This document shows, one piece after another, positions 17,284 to 27,470 of a stretch of 64,000 bases of DNA (positions within the stretch are counted from its first letter, which is position 1; every line of letters begins with the position of its first letter). Origin of the DNA: Algibacter luteus (GTDB lineage: Bacteria > Bacteroidota > Bacteroidia > Flavobacteriales > Flavobacteriaceae); contig NZ_FQYK01000004.1 of NCBI RefSeq assembly GCF_900141715.1, forward strand, positions 248,001-312,000, read 5' to 3'. A program made the translations under genes and the position numbers. Under the pieces are notes generated by a model. The model had not been told where the DNA came from. It saw only the letters and a program-made list of their open reading frames with translations, and ran no database searches.

Positions 17284-17949
17284 TTAGTAATTTGAAATTG
17301 ATTCTTCACCGTTAATTATGGCTATTCCAGAGGATGTTCCTAATCTGTTTACACCTAAATTAATAAACTTTAACGCCGTTTTCTGGTCTCGAATACCTCC
17401 CGAAGCTTTTATTTTTACACAACCTTTACAAACACTTTGCATGAGTTTAATATCATTTAAGGTAGCGCCTCCAGTACCAAATCCAGTAGATGTTTTAATA
17501 AAATCTGCGCCACTATGTATGGCTAATTCACTAGCTTTAATAATTTCAACCTCACTAAGATAGCAGGTTTCGAGAATAACTTTAAGCGTATTATTCGGTA
17601 ATTCTATTTTTACTGCTTCAATATCTTTCCAAACGGCATCAAAGTCCTTGCTTTTTAAAAGACCTATATTTATTACCATATCAATTTCATCAGCACCATC
17701 TTTAATAGCTTTGGTGGTTTCAGCAACTTTAGCTTCTGTGCTCATAGCTCCTAATGGAAAGCCAACAACGGTACATACTTTTACATCGCTATCTTTTAGA
17801 GCTTTTTTAGCTAAACCCACATAGCAACTGTTAACACATACCGAAAAGAACTTGTATTGCTTTGCCTCTTCACATAAATTAATGATATCTTTTTTGGTGG
17901 CAGTTGGTTTTAATAGCGTGTGATCTATATAAGTATTTAAGGGTTCCAT
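17284..17949 (-). CDS. deoC: Deoxyribose-phosphate aldolase
   Basis: This 221-aa TIM barrel splits 2-deoxyribose 5-phosphate into glyceraldehyde 3-phosphate and acetaldehyde. The expected catalytic residues are present: Asp90 (DEIDMV), Schiff-base Lys152 ([14 protein letters not shown]) and Lys181 (KIKASGGIR). The phosphate-binding stretch NRLGTSSG is also intact. It pairs with deoD downstream. A diverged paralogue lies upstream behind a terminator. Confidence 0.95.
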   Translation of the reverse strand: MEPLNTYIDHTLLKPTATKKDIINLCEEAKQYKFFSVCVNSCYVGLAKKALKDSDVKVCTVVGFPLGAMSTEAKVAETTKAIKDGADEIDMVINIGLLKSKDFDAVWKDIEAVKIELPNNTLKVILETCYLSEVEIIKASELAIHSGADFIKTSTGFGTGGATLNDIKLMQSVCKGCVKIKASGGIRDQKTALKFINLGVNRLGTSSGIAIINGEESISNY

Positions 17950-18134
17950 TTGTTTTAGTTTATATCAAGATAGTTTTTTAAGGTATAAATGTTTGGCTAA
18001 TATTCATAATATTATTGCTTATATACTATGATTTTAATCAGTTAAAAAGTTTTGAAAAAATACAAATAACAAGTTAGGGAAACCTTTAGAATAAGCCAAG
18101 TTGAATTAAAAAACTAATAATAACCTGCTTATTA

Positions 18135-18178
18135 AAAAAAGCCATTTTGAAATCAGTCGATTTCAAATGGCTTTTTTA
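18135..18178 (-). terminator. Rho-independent terminator after the second deoC-like gene
   Basis: A long stem is formed by AAAAAAGCCATTTTGAAATC and GATTTCAAATGGCTTTTTT, with a 4-base loop and one mismatch. It has T runs in both orientations. It separates the two deoC genes on the minus strand. Confidence 0.8.
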
Positions 18179-18203
18179 TTGTAATTAACCAAATAATATA
18201 ATA

Positions 18204-18941
18204 TTACACTTGTTTGTTGGTGCTTATAGACTGATTATTGTTAGAGTTTAAAACAGTTTCAATATAATCCTTGTATACCTTGGTGTTTCTAATTTGTCGG
18301 CTACTGTATCCAGATTTAATAATACTCGAAGTATCTATTCTATCGGCACCAGCATCAATATATTTTAGAGCAATGTCTAAATCGTCAATGCCTCCCGAGG
18401 CTTCAATTTTAGCTCGGTCTCGTAAGGTTTTCTTTATAATTTTTACTGCTGTTAATGTAGCCCCACTTTTTGAAAAACCTGTTGACGTTTTAATTATATC
18501 TGCTTTGGCATCTAAGCATATTTCACATGCTTTAATAATTTCGTTTTTATTCAATTCTGAAATCTCAACAATAACCTTTAAAGGGGTTTTACCAATAGCA
18601 CGTTTAACATCACTAATATCTTTTAAAACTGAAACATAGTTTCGGCTTTTCATGTACCCTAAATTTAGAACCATTTCAATTTCATCAGCTCCATCTTCTA
18701 TGGCCTTTTCAGCTTCATATATTTTAGATTGCGTAGACATACTTCCCAGAGGAAACCCAATAGCTGTACACACTTTAGCATCAGAATCCAACAACAATTG
18801 TTTTGCTAAGGGCACGAATGAACTACTTACGCAAACACTGTAATAGTTGTTTTTATGTGCTGCATTACACAAATCAATAATTTCACGTTCGGTGGTTGTA
18901 GGTTTCAATAAAGTAAAGTCGATATAACTAGAAATATCCAT
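18204..18941 (-). CDS. DeoC-family aldolase paralogue lacking two catalytic residues
   Basis: This 245-aa protein is clearly homologous to the neighbouring DeoC over its full barrel. It keeps the Schiff-base lysine (Lys151 in IIKTSTGF). The acidic Asp is Glu89 (DEIEMV), the second lysine is Glu180 (KIEASGGID), Arg of GGIR is Asp186, and the phosphate loop LGTSSG reads IDTSSI. It also has a 25-residue tail rich in Asn and Ser. The frame is intact with no decay, so it is probably a working protein with a changed substrate or reaction; classic DERA activity is doubtful. Confidence 0.85.
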   Translation of the reverse strand: MDISSYIDFTLLKPTTTEREIIDLCNAAHKNNYYSVCVSSSFVPLAKQLLLDSDAKVCTAIGFPLGSMSTQSKIYEAEKAIEDGADEIEMVLNLGYMKSRNYVSVLKDISDVKRAIGKTPLKVIVEISELNKNEIIKACEICLDAKADIIKTSTGFSKSGATLTAVKIIKKTLRDRAKIEASGGIDDLDIALKYIDAGADRIDTSSIIKSGYSSRQIRNTKVYKDYIETVLNSNNNQSISTNKQV

Positions 18942-19346
18942 AGGGTTTAGTAGGTTTTATGTGTTTAAAAATCAAATATTAAAGGGAATGTATACTCGAT
19001 TTAAAATTGTTTTTATGTATAAATTTGGGACATACATAGAAGCTAAATTATTAATTTAAATGAAATCATTGATATAAAAACAACAATTTTAGATTAAATG
19101 CACATCATTATTTCTATAAACTAGATATACGGTAGAAAAGTATGTTCAGTTTATTATTTTTATGTTAAAATTAATTGAATTTCTGAGATAAGGTTATAAA
19201 AAGCCCCTTTTTACTGCGCGTATAACAGTAAAAAATAAAAAAAGCAACAATCATCTTTAATCAAAAATTCATGTTGCTTTTCAACTAACCAACCTACTAA
19301 TAGACTCCAAGTGCAACTAAATGTTACATATAAGAGCTATTATATT
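18942..19346. other. 405-bp intergenic region with clpB terminator and a perfect inverted repeat
   Basis: There is no reading frame of note. An inverted repeat (TTTTTACTG, 19208-19216, with CAGTAAAAA, 19226-19234) lies beside the terminator-like hairpin at 19236-19281. The rest is very AT-rich and probably contains the promoter of the deoC paralogue. Confidence 0.5.
19236..19281 (-). terminator. Probable terminator of clpB
   Basis: Arms AAAAGCAACA and TGTTGCTTTT enclose a loop of about 20 bases. It lies about 65 bp after the clpB stop on the minus strand and ends in a T run in that direction. Confidence 0.6.
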
Positions 19347-21953
19347 TTAAAATTCTTCCGTAACCAAGTCTCCTTGATTTCTAAATACTAATTTATCATC
19401 AAATGCATCTAATAAAATGATACTATCGGTAGTAACTCTACCGGCAAGAATTTCTTTACTTAAAGCATTTAAAACTTCTTTCTGAATGACACGTTTTACA
19501 GGGCGCGCTCCATATTCAGGATTGTATCCTTTTTCTGCTAAATAAGCCACTGCTTCTGGGGTTGCATCAAACGTAATACCTTGTTGAGCTATCATTTTGG
19601 TAATACCTTTTATTTGTAACCCTACAATGTCAACAATGTTTTCTTTGCTTAATGGTGTGAACATGATGGTATCATCAATTCGGTTTAAAAACTCTGGTCT
19701 TACCGATTGCTTAAGAAGGGCTAAAACATCTACTTTTGCTGCTTCTATAGCCGAATCAATATCTTTCGTGGCATCAAAGCGTTCTTGGATAATCTGGCTT
19801 CCCATATTAGAAGTCATAATAATGATGGTGTTTTTAAAATCTGCAACACGACCTTTATTATCTGTTAAATGCCCTTCATCTAAAACTTGTAAAAGGATAT
19901 TAAACGTATCTGGATGCGCTTTTTCAATTTCATCTAATAATACCACAGAATAAGGTTTTCTGCGAACTGCTTCGGTTAACTGTCCACCTTCATCATAACC
20001 CACATATCCTGGAGGTGCGCCCACTAATCTGCTTACCGCATGACGTTCTTGATACTCACTCATATCAATTCTAGTCATGGCATTTTCGTCATCAAAAAGA
20101 TATTCTGCTAAAGCTTTAGCCAATTCAGTTTTACCAACACCTGTAGTTCCCAGGAACAAGAAGGTACCAATAGGTTTTTTAGGGTTTTGTAAACCTGCAC
20201 GACTGCGTCTTACGGCATCACTTACAGCTTCAATAGCTTCTTCTTGACCCACAACACGTTTATGTAATTGATCTTCAAGTTTTAATAGCTTCTCACGTTC
20301 ACTTTGTAGCATTTTAGTAACAGGAATTCCTGTCCATTTTGCAACAACTTCCGCAATATCATCATAGGTAACTTCCTCCTTAATTAATGAGGTTTCAGCG
20401 TGCTCTTGTAGTTTCAGTTGTAAGGCTTCAAGTTCTTCTTGAGCTTCTTTAATTTTTCCGTAACGTAGTTCGGCTACTTTACCGTAATCGCCTTCACGTT
20501 CGGCTTTTTCTGCTTCTAACTTAAAGTTTTCAATAGCCTGTTTTGTGTTTTGAATGTTATCAACAACTTCTTTTTCACTTTTCCACTTGGCATTTATTTC
20601 ATTTCTAGATTCTTTTAGATTTGCTAAATCGGCACGTAAAGACTTTAATTTTGTTTCATCTTTTTCGCGTTTAATGGCTTCTATTTCAATCTCTAATTGC
20701 ATAATTTTTCTATCCAAAACATCCAGTTCTTCTGGTTTAGAATTGATTTCCATTCGCAATTTAGATGCCGCTTCATCCATTAAGTCGATAGCCTTATCGG
20801 GTAAAAAACGATTGGTGATATAACGTTGAGATAACTCTACCGCACCAATAATCGCTTCGTCCTTTATTCGAACTTTATGATGCGTTTCATATTTCTCTTT
20901 AATACCTCTTAGTATGGAAACCGCACTTTCGGTATCAGGTTCATCCACCATTACCTTTTGGAAACGACGCTCTAAGGCTTTGTCTTTCTCAAAGTATTTT
21001 TGGTATTCGTCTAAAGTTGTGGCACCGATAGCGCGTAATTCTCCACGTGCTAATGCAGGTTTTAAGATATTTGCTGCATCCATGGCTCCTTGACCACCAC
21101 CAGCTCCTACAAGTGTATGGATTTCGTCAATAAATAACACGATATCTCCATCGCTGGTTGTTACCTCTTTAATAACTGCTTTTAAACGCTCTTCAAACTC
21201 ACCTTTATATTTAGCACCAGCAATAAGTGCACCCATATCTAGTGCGAAAATTTGCTTTTCTTTTAAATTTTCTGGAATATCGCCATCAATAATACGGTGC
21301 GCTAAACCTTCAGCAATGGCGGTTTTACCTGTTCCTGGTTCACCCACTAAAATAGGGTTGTTTTTTGTTCGACGAGATAAAATCTGAAGGATTCTTCTAA
21401 TTTCCTCATCACGACCTATAACTGGGTCTAACTTGCCATCTTTTGCTAATTGGTTTAGGTTTTTAGCATACTTATTTAAAGCATTATAGGTTTCTTCTTG
21501 ACTTTGTGAGGTTACATTTTCACCTTTACGAAGCTCTTCAATAGCAGCTTTAAGACCTTTTTCTGTTACACCTTGGTCTTTTAACATTTGAGCTATTTTG
21601 CTATTCGATTTAAAAACTGCTAGTAATAAATGCTCGATAGACACGAAATCATCTTTCATTTTTTTAGCAATAATAGCTGCTTCGTTTAAGCTTTTACCAG
21701 CTTCACGAGATAACATAAGTTCCCCACCTGAAACTTTTGAAAAGCTTTCAAGTTGTTTATCTAACGCTTGTTCTAAAATATTAACGTTTACATTTAATTT
21801 TTTTAAAAGAAACGGTAATACGTTTTCATCAACCTCGAAAATACCTTTAAAAATGTGTTCATTTTCAATTTGTTGATGCCCGAAGCCCTGAGCAATTTGT
21901 TGCGCTTGCTGTATGGCTTCTTGCGATTTAATTGTATAATTGTTTAAGTTCAT
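19347..21953 (-). CDS. clpB: Chaperone disaggregase ClpB
   Basis: This 868-aa hexameric AAA+ chaperone works with DnaK to dissolve protein aggregates. It has a Clp N domain (1-140), first nucleotide domain with Walker A GEPGTGKT (204-211) and [14 protein letters not shown], the coiled-coil middle domain (about 400-530), and the second nucleotide domain with [12 protein letters not shown] and the family ending [21 protein letters not shown]. Length is normal. It is a single-gene unit. Confidence 0.97.
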   Translation of the reverse strand: MNLNNYTIKSQEAIQQAQQIAQGFGHQQIENEHIFKGIFEVDENVLPFLLKKLNVNVNILEQALDKQLESFSKVSGGELMLSREAGKSLNEAAIIAKKMKDDFVSIEHLLLAVFKSNSKIAQMLKDQGVTEKGLKAAIEELRKGENVTSQSQEETYNALNKYAKNLNQLAKDGKLDPVIGRDEEIRRILQILSRRTKNNPILVGEPGTGKTAIAEGLAHRIIDGDIPENLKEKQIFALDMGALIAGAKYKGEFEERLKAVIKEVTTSDGDIVLFIDEIHTLVGAGGGQGAMDAANILKPALARGELRAIGATTLDEYQKYFEKDKALERRFQKVMVDEPDTESAVSILRGIKEKYETHHKVRIKDEAIIGAVELSQRYITNRFLPDKAIDLMDEAASKLRMEINSKPEELDVLDRKIMQLEIEIEAIKREKDETKLKSLRADLANLKESRNEINAKWKSEKEVVDNIQNTKQAIENFKLEAEKAEREGDYGKVAELRYGKIKEAQEELEALQLKLQEHAETSLIKEEVTYDDIAEVVAKWTGIPVTKMLQSEREKLLKLEDQLHKRVVGQEEAIEAVSDAVRRSRAGLQNPKKPIGTFLFLGTTGVGKTELAKALAEYLFDDENAMTRIDMSEYQERHAVSRLVGAPPGYVGYDEGGQLTEAVRRKPYSVVLLDEIEKAHPDTFNILLQVLDEGHLTDNKGRVADFKNTIIIMTSNMGSQIIQERFDATKDIDSAIEAAKVDVLALLKQSVRPEFLNRIDDTIMFTPLSKENIVDIVGLQIKGITKMIAQQGITFDATPEAVAYLAEKGYNPEYGARPVKRVIQKEVLNALSKEILAGRVTTDSIILLDAFDDKLVFRNQGDLVTEEF

Positions 21954-22170
21954 AGTATTATTTTCTTTTTCTTTTCAACTGGTATAAGTCAAGAATCTTA
22001 CCAATACATATAACTGGACAAAATGACTGTAATGACTACTTTTTAAATGACTTTTTGTCGGTTTTTGCTTCGTTTTACATAATTACTTTGTAATGTATGG
22101 ATTATGTATGGGTAACTTATTAGCATCAAAGTAAGTGATAAATTACATTTGGAATTCTAAAAACTTATAT

Positions 22171-23778
22171 ATGCGCTCATTTTTTACTTTGTTAGTTTTA
22201 CTATCGTTATCAATGCTTTTAGAGGCTCAATCTGTTCAAGACGACTTTGAAGGCAGTGGAACCATTACTTCATGGTACGGAGATAATTGTAACATGAATA
22301 TTAATTACACGAATCCTTATTCTGAGGGCATTAATACATCGAGTACCGTGATGGAGTATCATGATGTAGGCGGGCCATATGCTAATGTGCAATTTGATAT
22401 TAATAGTAATTATGATTTAACTACAAAGAATTCATTTAGTCTAAAAATTTATGTACCATCAAGTGGCTTAACAGGAAATCAAACCAATCAAATTTCACTT
22501 AAACTACAGGATAAAAATCTAGCACAACCTTGGTCTACACAAAGTGAAATTATAAAACCAATTCAATTAGATCGATGGCAAGAAGTTGTTTTCGATTTTG
22601 AGAATGATACTTACATTAATTTAGATGGTAATTCTCCAGCTCCTATTGAAAGAACAGATTTTAACAGAGTTGTGATTCAAGTTAACGGAGAGAATAATAC
22701 TGATTATGTTTTAGCATATATTGATGATCTTCTTTATTTTAACACAGAATCTAGTGCTCCCATATATGATAATTTGGTTTGGTCAGATGAATTTGATGGT
22801 ACAGGGGCCATAGATGGAGCAAATTGGTATCATCAAACACAACTTATTGCAGGAAATAGTTGGGCTAATGGAGAAGTACAACATTATACAAACCGAGAAG
22901 CAAATTCATACGTGAGTAACGGTACATTAAAAATAAAAGCGATAAAGGAAACTTATACAGATCAAGGGCATCAAAAAGAATACACCTCGGCAAGATTAAA
23001 TTCAAAATTTGCTTTTAAATATGGTAGAGTAGAGGTTCGTGCAAAATTACCATCAGTTGCTGGCACATGGCCTGCAATTTGGTTACTAGGAAAAAACATT
23101 AATGAAGATGGTACTTATTGGGATAATGAAGGTTTTGATACAGATAGCTGGCCATTTTGCGGTGAAATTGATATTATGGAGCCTAATGTTGCTAAAACAC
23201 AAACATTAGCTACATGGCATTGGGATATTGGCTCGGGATATCAATACAATTCAAACAGCGTACCATTGGCGAATACAGATGCCTCACAAAATTTTCATGA
23301 TTATGTATTAGAATGGAGTCCCGATACTATGAAAATTTATATCGACAATACATTAGTGAATCAAATGCCAACAGTAAACCCATTTAACGAAGAATTTTTC
23401 GTGTTGCTTAATGTTGCTATGGGTGGCAGTTTAGGCGGACCGATTGCTGGTAGTTTTACCAGTGATATTATGGAAATTGATTATGTAAGAGTTTATCAAG
23501 AAAGTAGTTTATCTACTTCAAAAGCAAAAAATAACACCTTTAAGTTTTATCCAAACCCAGTTGAAAATAAATTCAATATAGAGTTTGCTCAAATTAATAA
23601 CAATAAGGTATTGGTTGAAATTATTGATTTTAATGGACGAATCATTAATCAATCAGAATATATAAATAATGGTTTGAAGCTTACCTATGATACTCGTGCT
23701 TTAAATACTGGTTTCTATTTTATGAATCTTATATATGATGACGGCTCAAAAAGCGTAATGAAATTTATAAAGCAATAA
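22171..23778 (+). CDS. Secreted GH16 beta-glucanase with type IX secretion tail
   Basis: 535 aa from the ATG at 22171; the frame from a GTG at 22135 adds 12 residues before the signal peptide. A signal peptide (to about residue 20, LLEAQS) is followed by a carbohydrate-binding-like beta-sandwich (about 23-190), then a GH16 catalytic domain with the E-x-D-x-x-E motif GEIDIMEP (Glu332, Asp334, Glu337). The C-terminal tail (FKFYPNPVENKFNIEF...) is a por/type IX sorting domain. Laminarin (beta-1,3-glucan) is the likeliest substrate. No SusC/D pair is nearby. Confidence 0.88.
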   Translation: MRSFFTLLVLLSLSMLLEAQSVQDDFEGSGTITSWYGDNCNMNINYTNPYSEGINTSSTVMEYHDVGGPYANVQFDINSNYDLTTKNSFSLKIYVPSSGLTGNQTNQISLKLQDKNLAQPWSTQSEIIKPIQLDRWQEVVFDFENDTYINLDGNSPAPIERTDFNRVVIQVNGENNTDYVLAYIDDLLYFNTESSAPIYDNLVWSDEFDGTGAIDGANWYHQTQLIAGNSWANGEVQHYTNREANSYVSNGTLKIKAIKETYTDQGHQKEYTSARLNSKFAFKYGRVEVRAKLPSVAGTWPAIWLLGKNINEDGTYWDNEGFDTDSWPFCGEIDIMEPNVAKTQTLATWHWDIGSGYQYNSNSVPLANTDASQNFHDYVLEWSPDTMKIYIDNTLVNQMPTVNPFNEEFFVLLNVAMGGSLGGPIAGSFTSDIMEIDYVRVYQESSLSTSKAKNNTFKFYPNPVENKFNIEFAQINNNKVLVEIIDFNGRIINQSEYINNGLKLTYDTRALNTGFYFMNLIYDDGSKSVMKFIKQ

Positions 23779-23816
23779 TATTTGTAAGTTTTTATTAAAA
23801 GTGCGACATTTAGTCT

Positions 23817-24206
23817 ATGGGATTAATTAATAAATTATTTGGTGGTTCAACTGAATCAAAAGAAGAAAAAATGTTGCCATGGTTACCTTTAACCGAAGTT
23901 GCACAACTAGTCGCGATAAGCGAAAAATCTAACACAAAAACGCAGGTTATATTTAAACATTCTACACGATGCGGTATAAGTAGAATGGTCATGAATCAAT
24001 TCGTTGAAGCATATGATTTAACCGAAAACGACCTCGATTTATATTATTTGGATTTATTGAATTACCGAGAAGTTTCGAATGAAACAGGGTATAAGTTCCA
24101 AGTTTTACACGAATCGCCTCAACTAATTGTAATTAGAAACGGGGCAGTGGTGGCGCATGCATCGCACGGCGCGATTAATGATATAGATTTAACTAGATTT
24201 ATTTAG
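23817..24206 (+). CDS. ytxJ: Bacilliredoxin-like protein YtxJ
   Basis: This 129-aa thioredoxin-fold protein has a monothiol site RCGIS and a cis-Pro stretch ESPQLIVI. YtxJ proteins are monothiol bacilliredoxins that remove bacillithiol from oxidised proteins, so the organism probably uses bacillithiol. It lies 38 bp after the glucanase gene. Confidence 0.85.
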   Translation: MGLINKLFGGSTESKEEKMLPWLPLTEVAQLVAISEKSNTKTQVIFKHSTRCGISRMVMNQFVEAYDLTENDLDLYYLDLLNYREVSNETGYKFQVLHESPQLIVIRNGAVVAHASHGAINDIDLTRFI

Positions 24207-24220
24207 CAGCATTTTAAGTC

Positions 24221-24631
24221 TTGAGTTGTCAATATCTTTTTGTTTACGGAACACTTCAGAAGGAGGCAAATAACGAAATGTCTATATATTTAAATAAGAA
24301 CTCGGATATTGTTGGTAGAGCCAGTTTTCAGGGGAAATTATATAATGTTACATGGTTTCCAGGGGCTGTCTTAAGCAACAATAAAACAGATTTCGTTTAT
24401 GGAACAATCTTTAAAATGAATCATTCTGAATCCGTTTTAGATGTTTTAGATGGTTATGAAGATTTCGATGCTAACAACCCTGAATTTAGTTTGTTTAAAA
24501 GAGAAATAATAACCGCAACTTTACAAGACGGCTCAAAATTAAAAGCTTGGATCTATTTATATAACCAGCCTATAAATAAGTTAAAAGAAATTAGTTCTGG
24601 TGATTATTTAAAAGAAATTAAGAAAAAATAG
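24221..24631 (+). CDS. Gamma-glutamylcyclotransferase / AIG2-like protein
   Basis: The protein is 136 aa with the family start YLFVYGTLQ and the later VLDVLDGYEDFD. The start codon appears to be TTG (24221): no ATG or GTG lies between the upstream stop and the essential YGTL motif, and the first in-frame ATG would delete it. Such proteins release 5-oxoproline from gamma-glutamyl compounds; the substrate is unknown here. It lies 14 bp after ytxJ. Confidence 0.8.
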   Translation: MSCQYLFVYGTLQKEANNEMSIYLNKNSDIVGRASFQGKLYNVTWFPGAVLSNNKTDFVYGTIFKMNHSESVLDVLDGYEDFDANNPEFSLFKREIITATLQDGSKLKAWIYLYNQPINKLKEISSGDYLKEIKKK

Positions 24632-24637
24632 AATCAG

Positions 24638-24675
24638 AAAAAAACCTCTTAAAATAATTTTAAGAGGTTTTTTAT
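24638..24675. terminator. Bidirectional terminator between convergent genes
   Basis: The perfect stem AAAAAACCTCTTAAAA / TTTTAAGAGGTTTTTT with a 3-base loop and A/T runs on both sides serves genes on both strands. Confidence 0.85.
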
Positions 24676-24676
24676 T

Positions 24677-25858
24677 TTATTGTCTAATCGTATAAGAATT
24701 TATAATGTCTTTCAACTGAAGTTTTAAATCTTCACCAGTGTCATAAATCATTTGTTCTTCAGTTGGAAACGGAACAGCACGTTGTTCTAAAAACGGGATT
24801 AAATTAGTATCTAAAGCTCTTCGATCTCCACGCGATGTTGCATAGATATGCTGAAAAACAAACTCGCTAGAAATAGGGAATGCATCCATGAGTTGATTTG
24901 ATTGTATATTTACATATTCTACATTTCCTGTAACTTGAGTTGCTTTGAATTGCGTAAACTCATAATATTCACAACGAACGGTTTTTAAATTATCAACTTG
25001 AATAGCATTTCCAAGACTATCTTTAACAATTTGCCCTCGGTCGTCTAGTAAATTCTTCTTACCATCGGCTATTTGTTTTTCTTTTATAACCTGACGTTCT
25101 TTAACTTGCTCTGGAGATACGTTAATCTCTCTTAAATTAACACGCATGTTATAATCGTAATTAATTTTGTCTTCTGGTGCACTATGGTATTCTGCCCAAA
25201 AATTGTTTAGTCCGTAGCTACTAAAATTTAATAAATCTTTTTCTAATCGTATTGGAATAATTTTACGCGTATCATTAATCATATCAACCAAAACAAAGTC
25301 TGTTCCTTTTTGATGTGCAGATAGCATCAACTGACGAACATCTTGATAATTAGGATTAATATCTTCAATATCTATAAGGGTATTATAGGCAGCTCTTATA
25401 TCTAATTTATTATCAGATTTTAGAAGTGCTACCGCATTATCATAAAGTTGCGCGGAGGCATCATTTTTATAATTTATAATCTGATTAGTATAATTAGACA
25501 AATCAAATTTAATTTCCCTTCCGTCGGCATAAAGAGGCAGTAAAGGTTTGATGCGTTCTTGACGGTTATCCAACCCGACATAGGCATCATAAATACGAAT
25601 ATAATTTTCTGGGTTGTTATCGTTTTTTAGAAAATTGATGTTTTCTAAATCGCGAGCAGTAGCTTTATTGAAAGCTTCTTGTAGCATGATAATAAAATCC
25701 GCTTTACTTTTTTTGTCCTTATTAGTTCGTAATTTACCAATAGCATAAGTTATGGCCTGATCGTAATTACCAACACTTACCGCTTTTTCAATTTGTTTAC
25801 TTGTACTGCAAGAAAGTATAACCAGTATGATAATTGCTGAAAGTAATATTCTTTTCAT
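24677..25858 (-). CDS. Conserved lipoprotein of unknown function
   Basis: The protein is 393 aa with a lipoprotein signal (ILVILSC, then STSKQ). The N-terminal third (QIEKAVSVGNYDQAITYAIGKL) looks like TPR-type helices, and the middle and C-terminal part is mixed alpha/beta. I recognise it as a type of lipoprotein found in Flavobacteriaceae but know no function. It lies alone between a terminator and the fumarylacetoacetase gene. Confidence 0.7.
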   Translation of the reverse strand: MKRILLSAIIILVILSCSTSKQIEKAVSVGNYDQAITYAIGKLRTNKDKKSKADFIIMLQEAFNKATARDLENINFLKNDNNPENYIRIYDAYVGLDNRQERIKPLLPLYADGREIKFDLSNYTNQIINYKNDASAQLYDNAVALLKSDNKLDIRAAYNTLIDIEDINPNYQDVRQLMLSAHQKGTDFVLVDMINDTRKIIPIRLEKDLLNFSSYGLNNFWAEYHSAPEDKINYDYNMRVNLREINVSPEQVKERQVIKEKQIADGKKNLLDDRGQIVKDSLGNAIQVDNLKTVRCEYYEFTQFKATQVTGNVEYVNIQSNQLMDAFPISSEFVFQHIYATSRGDRRALDTNLIPFLEQRAVPFPTEEQMIYDTGEDLKLQLKDIINSYTIRQ

Positions 25859-25983
25859 GATGTTAGAGTTTTTGGGTTATTGGATTGTTATTCCAATTAG
25901 GGTGCCAAAGTACTAAAACATCAGATAAAATACTAATATATCCGATTAAATGTATTTAAATCTTATTTATTGTAGGATATAAC

Positions 25984-27267
25984 TTATTTTTTAACATAAA
26001 CTGGTAGTAATGTTGTAGAAACTTCACCAAAACCGATTCGTGTACCATCATTTTCACAATGTCCGCGCAAAATCACGGTATCATTATCATTGATAAACTT
26101 TCGCTCGGTACCATCTTTCATTTTAATTGGGTTTTCACCTTTCCAAGTTAATTCAAGCATAGAACCAAAAGAATCTGGGGTTGGCCCCGAAATAGTACCA
26201 CTTCCCATCATGTCTCCAGAATTTACAGGGCAGCCATTAACAGTATGATGTGCTAATTGTTGCACCATATTCCAGTACATGTATTTAAAATTGGAATTAC
26301 TAACGACTGTTTCTTTTGCACCTTGAGGTTTTATGGCTACTTCCAATTTGATATCGTAACTCTTTTTTCCTTTGTATTGAAGATAATCAAGTTGTTTTTT
26401 TATGGGTTTCGGTCCTTCGACTCTATAAGGCTCAAGAGCATCTAAAGTTACAATCCAAGGTGAAATTGACGAGGCAAAATTTTTCGCTAAGAACGGGCCT
26501 AATGGCACATATTCCCATTTTTGGATATCTCTCGCGCTCCAATCGTTAAGTAAAACAAGTCCGAAAATATATTCTTCTGCCTCTTTAATTGGAATAGGTT
26601 CTCCTAAATCGTTAGCATCGGTTGTAATAAAAGCCATTTCAAGCTCGAAATCTACTAATTTACTTGGTCCAAAAACAGGCTCAGAAGCTCCATTAGGGAG
26701 GGTTTGACCTTGAGGTCTATGCACTGGAATCCCTGACGGAATAATAGAAGAACTTCTTCCATGATAGCCAACTGGAATATGCAACCAATTTGGTAGTAAA
26801 GCATTTTCCGGATCTCTAAACATAGTACCAACATTAGTTGCATGCTCTTTACTCGAGTAAAAATCGGTGTAATCGCCAATTTGCACAGGAAGTTGCATTT
26901 CAATTTCATCTAAACGAAACAGTATAGTTTCCTTATGTTTTGTGTTATTTTTTAAAATATCGTTACTGGCATCAAAAATTTGAGCAATTCTATTTCTTAC
27001 CGCACGCCATGTTTTTCTACCGTCAGCAATAAAATCATTTAATGTGTCTTGAAGAAAAATATCATCCGTTAAAGGAATACCATCAAAATACCCAAGCTGG
27101 TGCAAAGCACCAAGGTCTATTGCCGTATCTCCTATACGTGTTCCAATGGTAATAATATCATCTCGTGTCAAAAACACACCAAAAGGAATGTTTTGAATGG
27201 GAAAGTCTGAATTTTTATCAACGTGTAACCACGATATTCTATCAGGATTGTTGGCGGATAATGGCAT
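25984..27267 (-). CDS. fahA: Fumarylacetoacetase
   Basis: This 427-aa cytosolic enzyme performs the last step of tyrosine and homogentisate breakdown, giving fumarate and acetoacetate. It has the N-terminal domain (about 1-115) and the FAH catalytic domain with YTDFYSSKEHATNVGTMF, PVGYHGRSSSI, the metal-binding acid cluster DFELEMAF, and GDMMGSGTISGP. Length is typical. The other genes of the pathway are not in the window. Confidence 0.95.
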   Translation of the reverse strand: MPLSANNPDRISWLHVDKNSDFPIQNIPFGVFLTRDDIITIGTRIGDTAIDLGALHQLGYFDGIPLTDDIFLQDTLNDFIADGRKTWRAVRNRIAQIFDASNDILKNNTKHKETILFRLDEIEMQLPVQIGDYTDFYSSKEHATNVGTMFRDPENALLPNWLHIPVGYHGRSSSIIPSGIPVHRPQGQTLPNGASEPVFGPSKLVDFELEMAFITTDANDLGEPIPIKEAEEYIFGLVLLNDWSARDIQKWEYVPLGPFLAKNFASSISPWIVTLDALEPYRVEGPKPIKKQLDYLQYKGKKSYDIKLEVAIKPQGAKETVVSNSNFKYMYWNMVQQLAHHTVNGCPVNSGDMMGSGTISGPTPDSFGSMLELTWKGENPIKMKDGTERKFINDNDTVILRGHCENDGTRIGFGEVSTTLLPVYVKK

Positions 27268-27408
27268 AACTTGTTTTTAGTTTTAAAATTATTGTATTCT
27301 TATCAAACCTACACATTTTTTTTATTTTAATGTAAAAAAACATAAAAAATATAGATTAATTTAAATGGTTAATAAACCGTTGAAAACTTAGAAGTAAATC
27401 TGCATTTT

Positions 27409-27442
27409 TTGATATTAATAACTAATCTATTTCCTATTTTTG
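27409..27442 (+). promoter_or_regulatory. Promoter of glyA
   Basis: TTG (27409-27411) and TATTTTTG (27435-27442) are separated by 23 bp, within the Bacteroidota -33/-7 spacing range. The ATG is 28 bp downstream. Confidence 0.55.
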
Positions 27443-27470
27443 CACATTATTAAACTAGAACTCTATTTTT

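Noticed and set aside
18204-18941. Second deoC as a decaying pseudogene
   Set aside because: The frame is full length with no stops or frameshifts, and the changes are concentrated at the active site rather than scattered.
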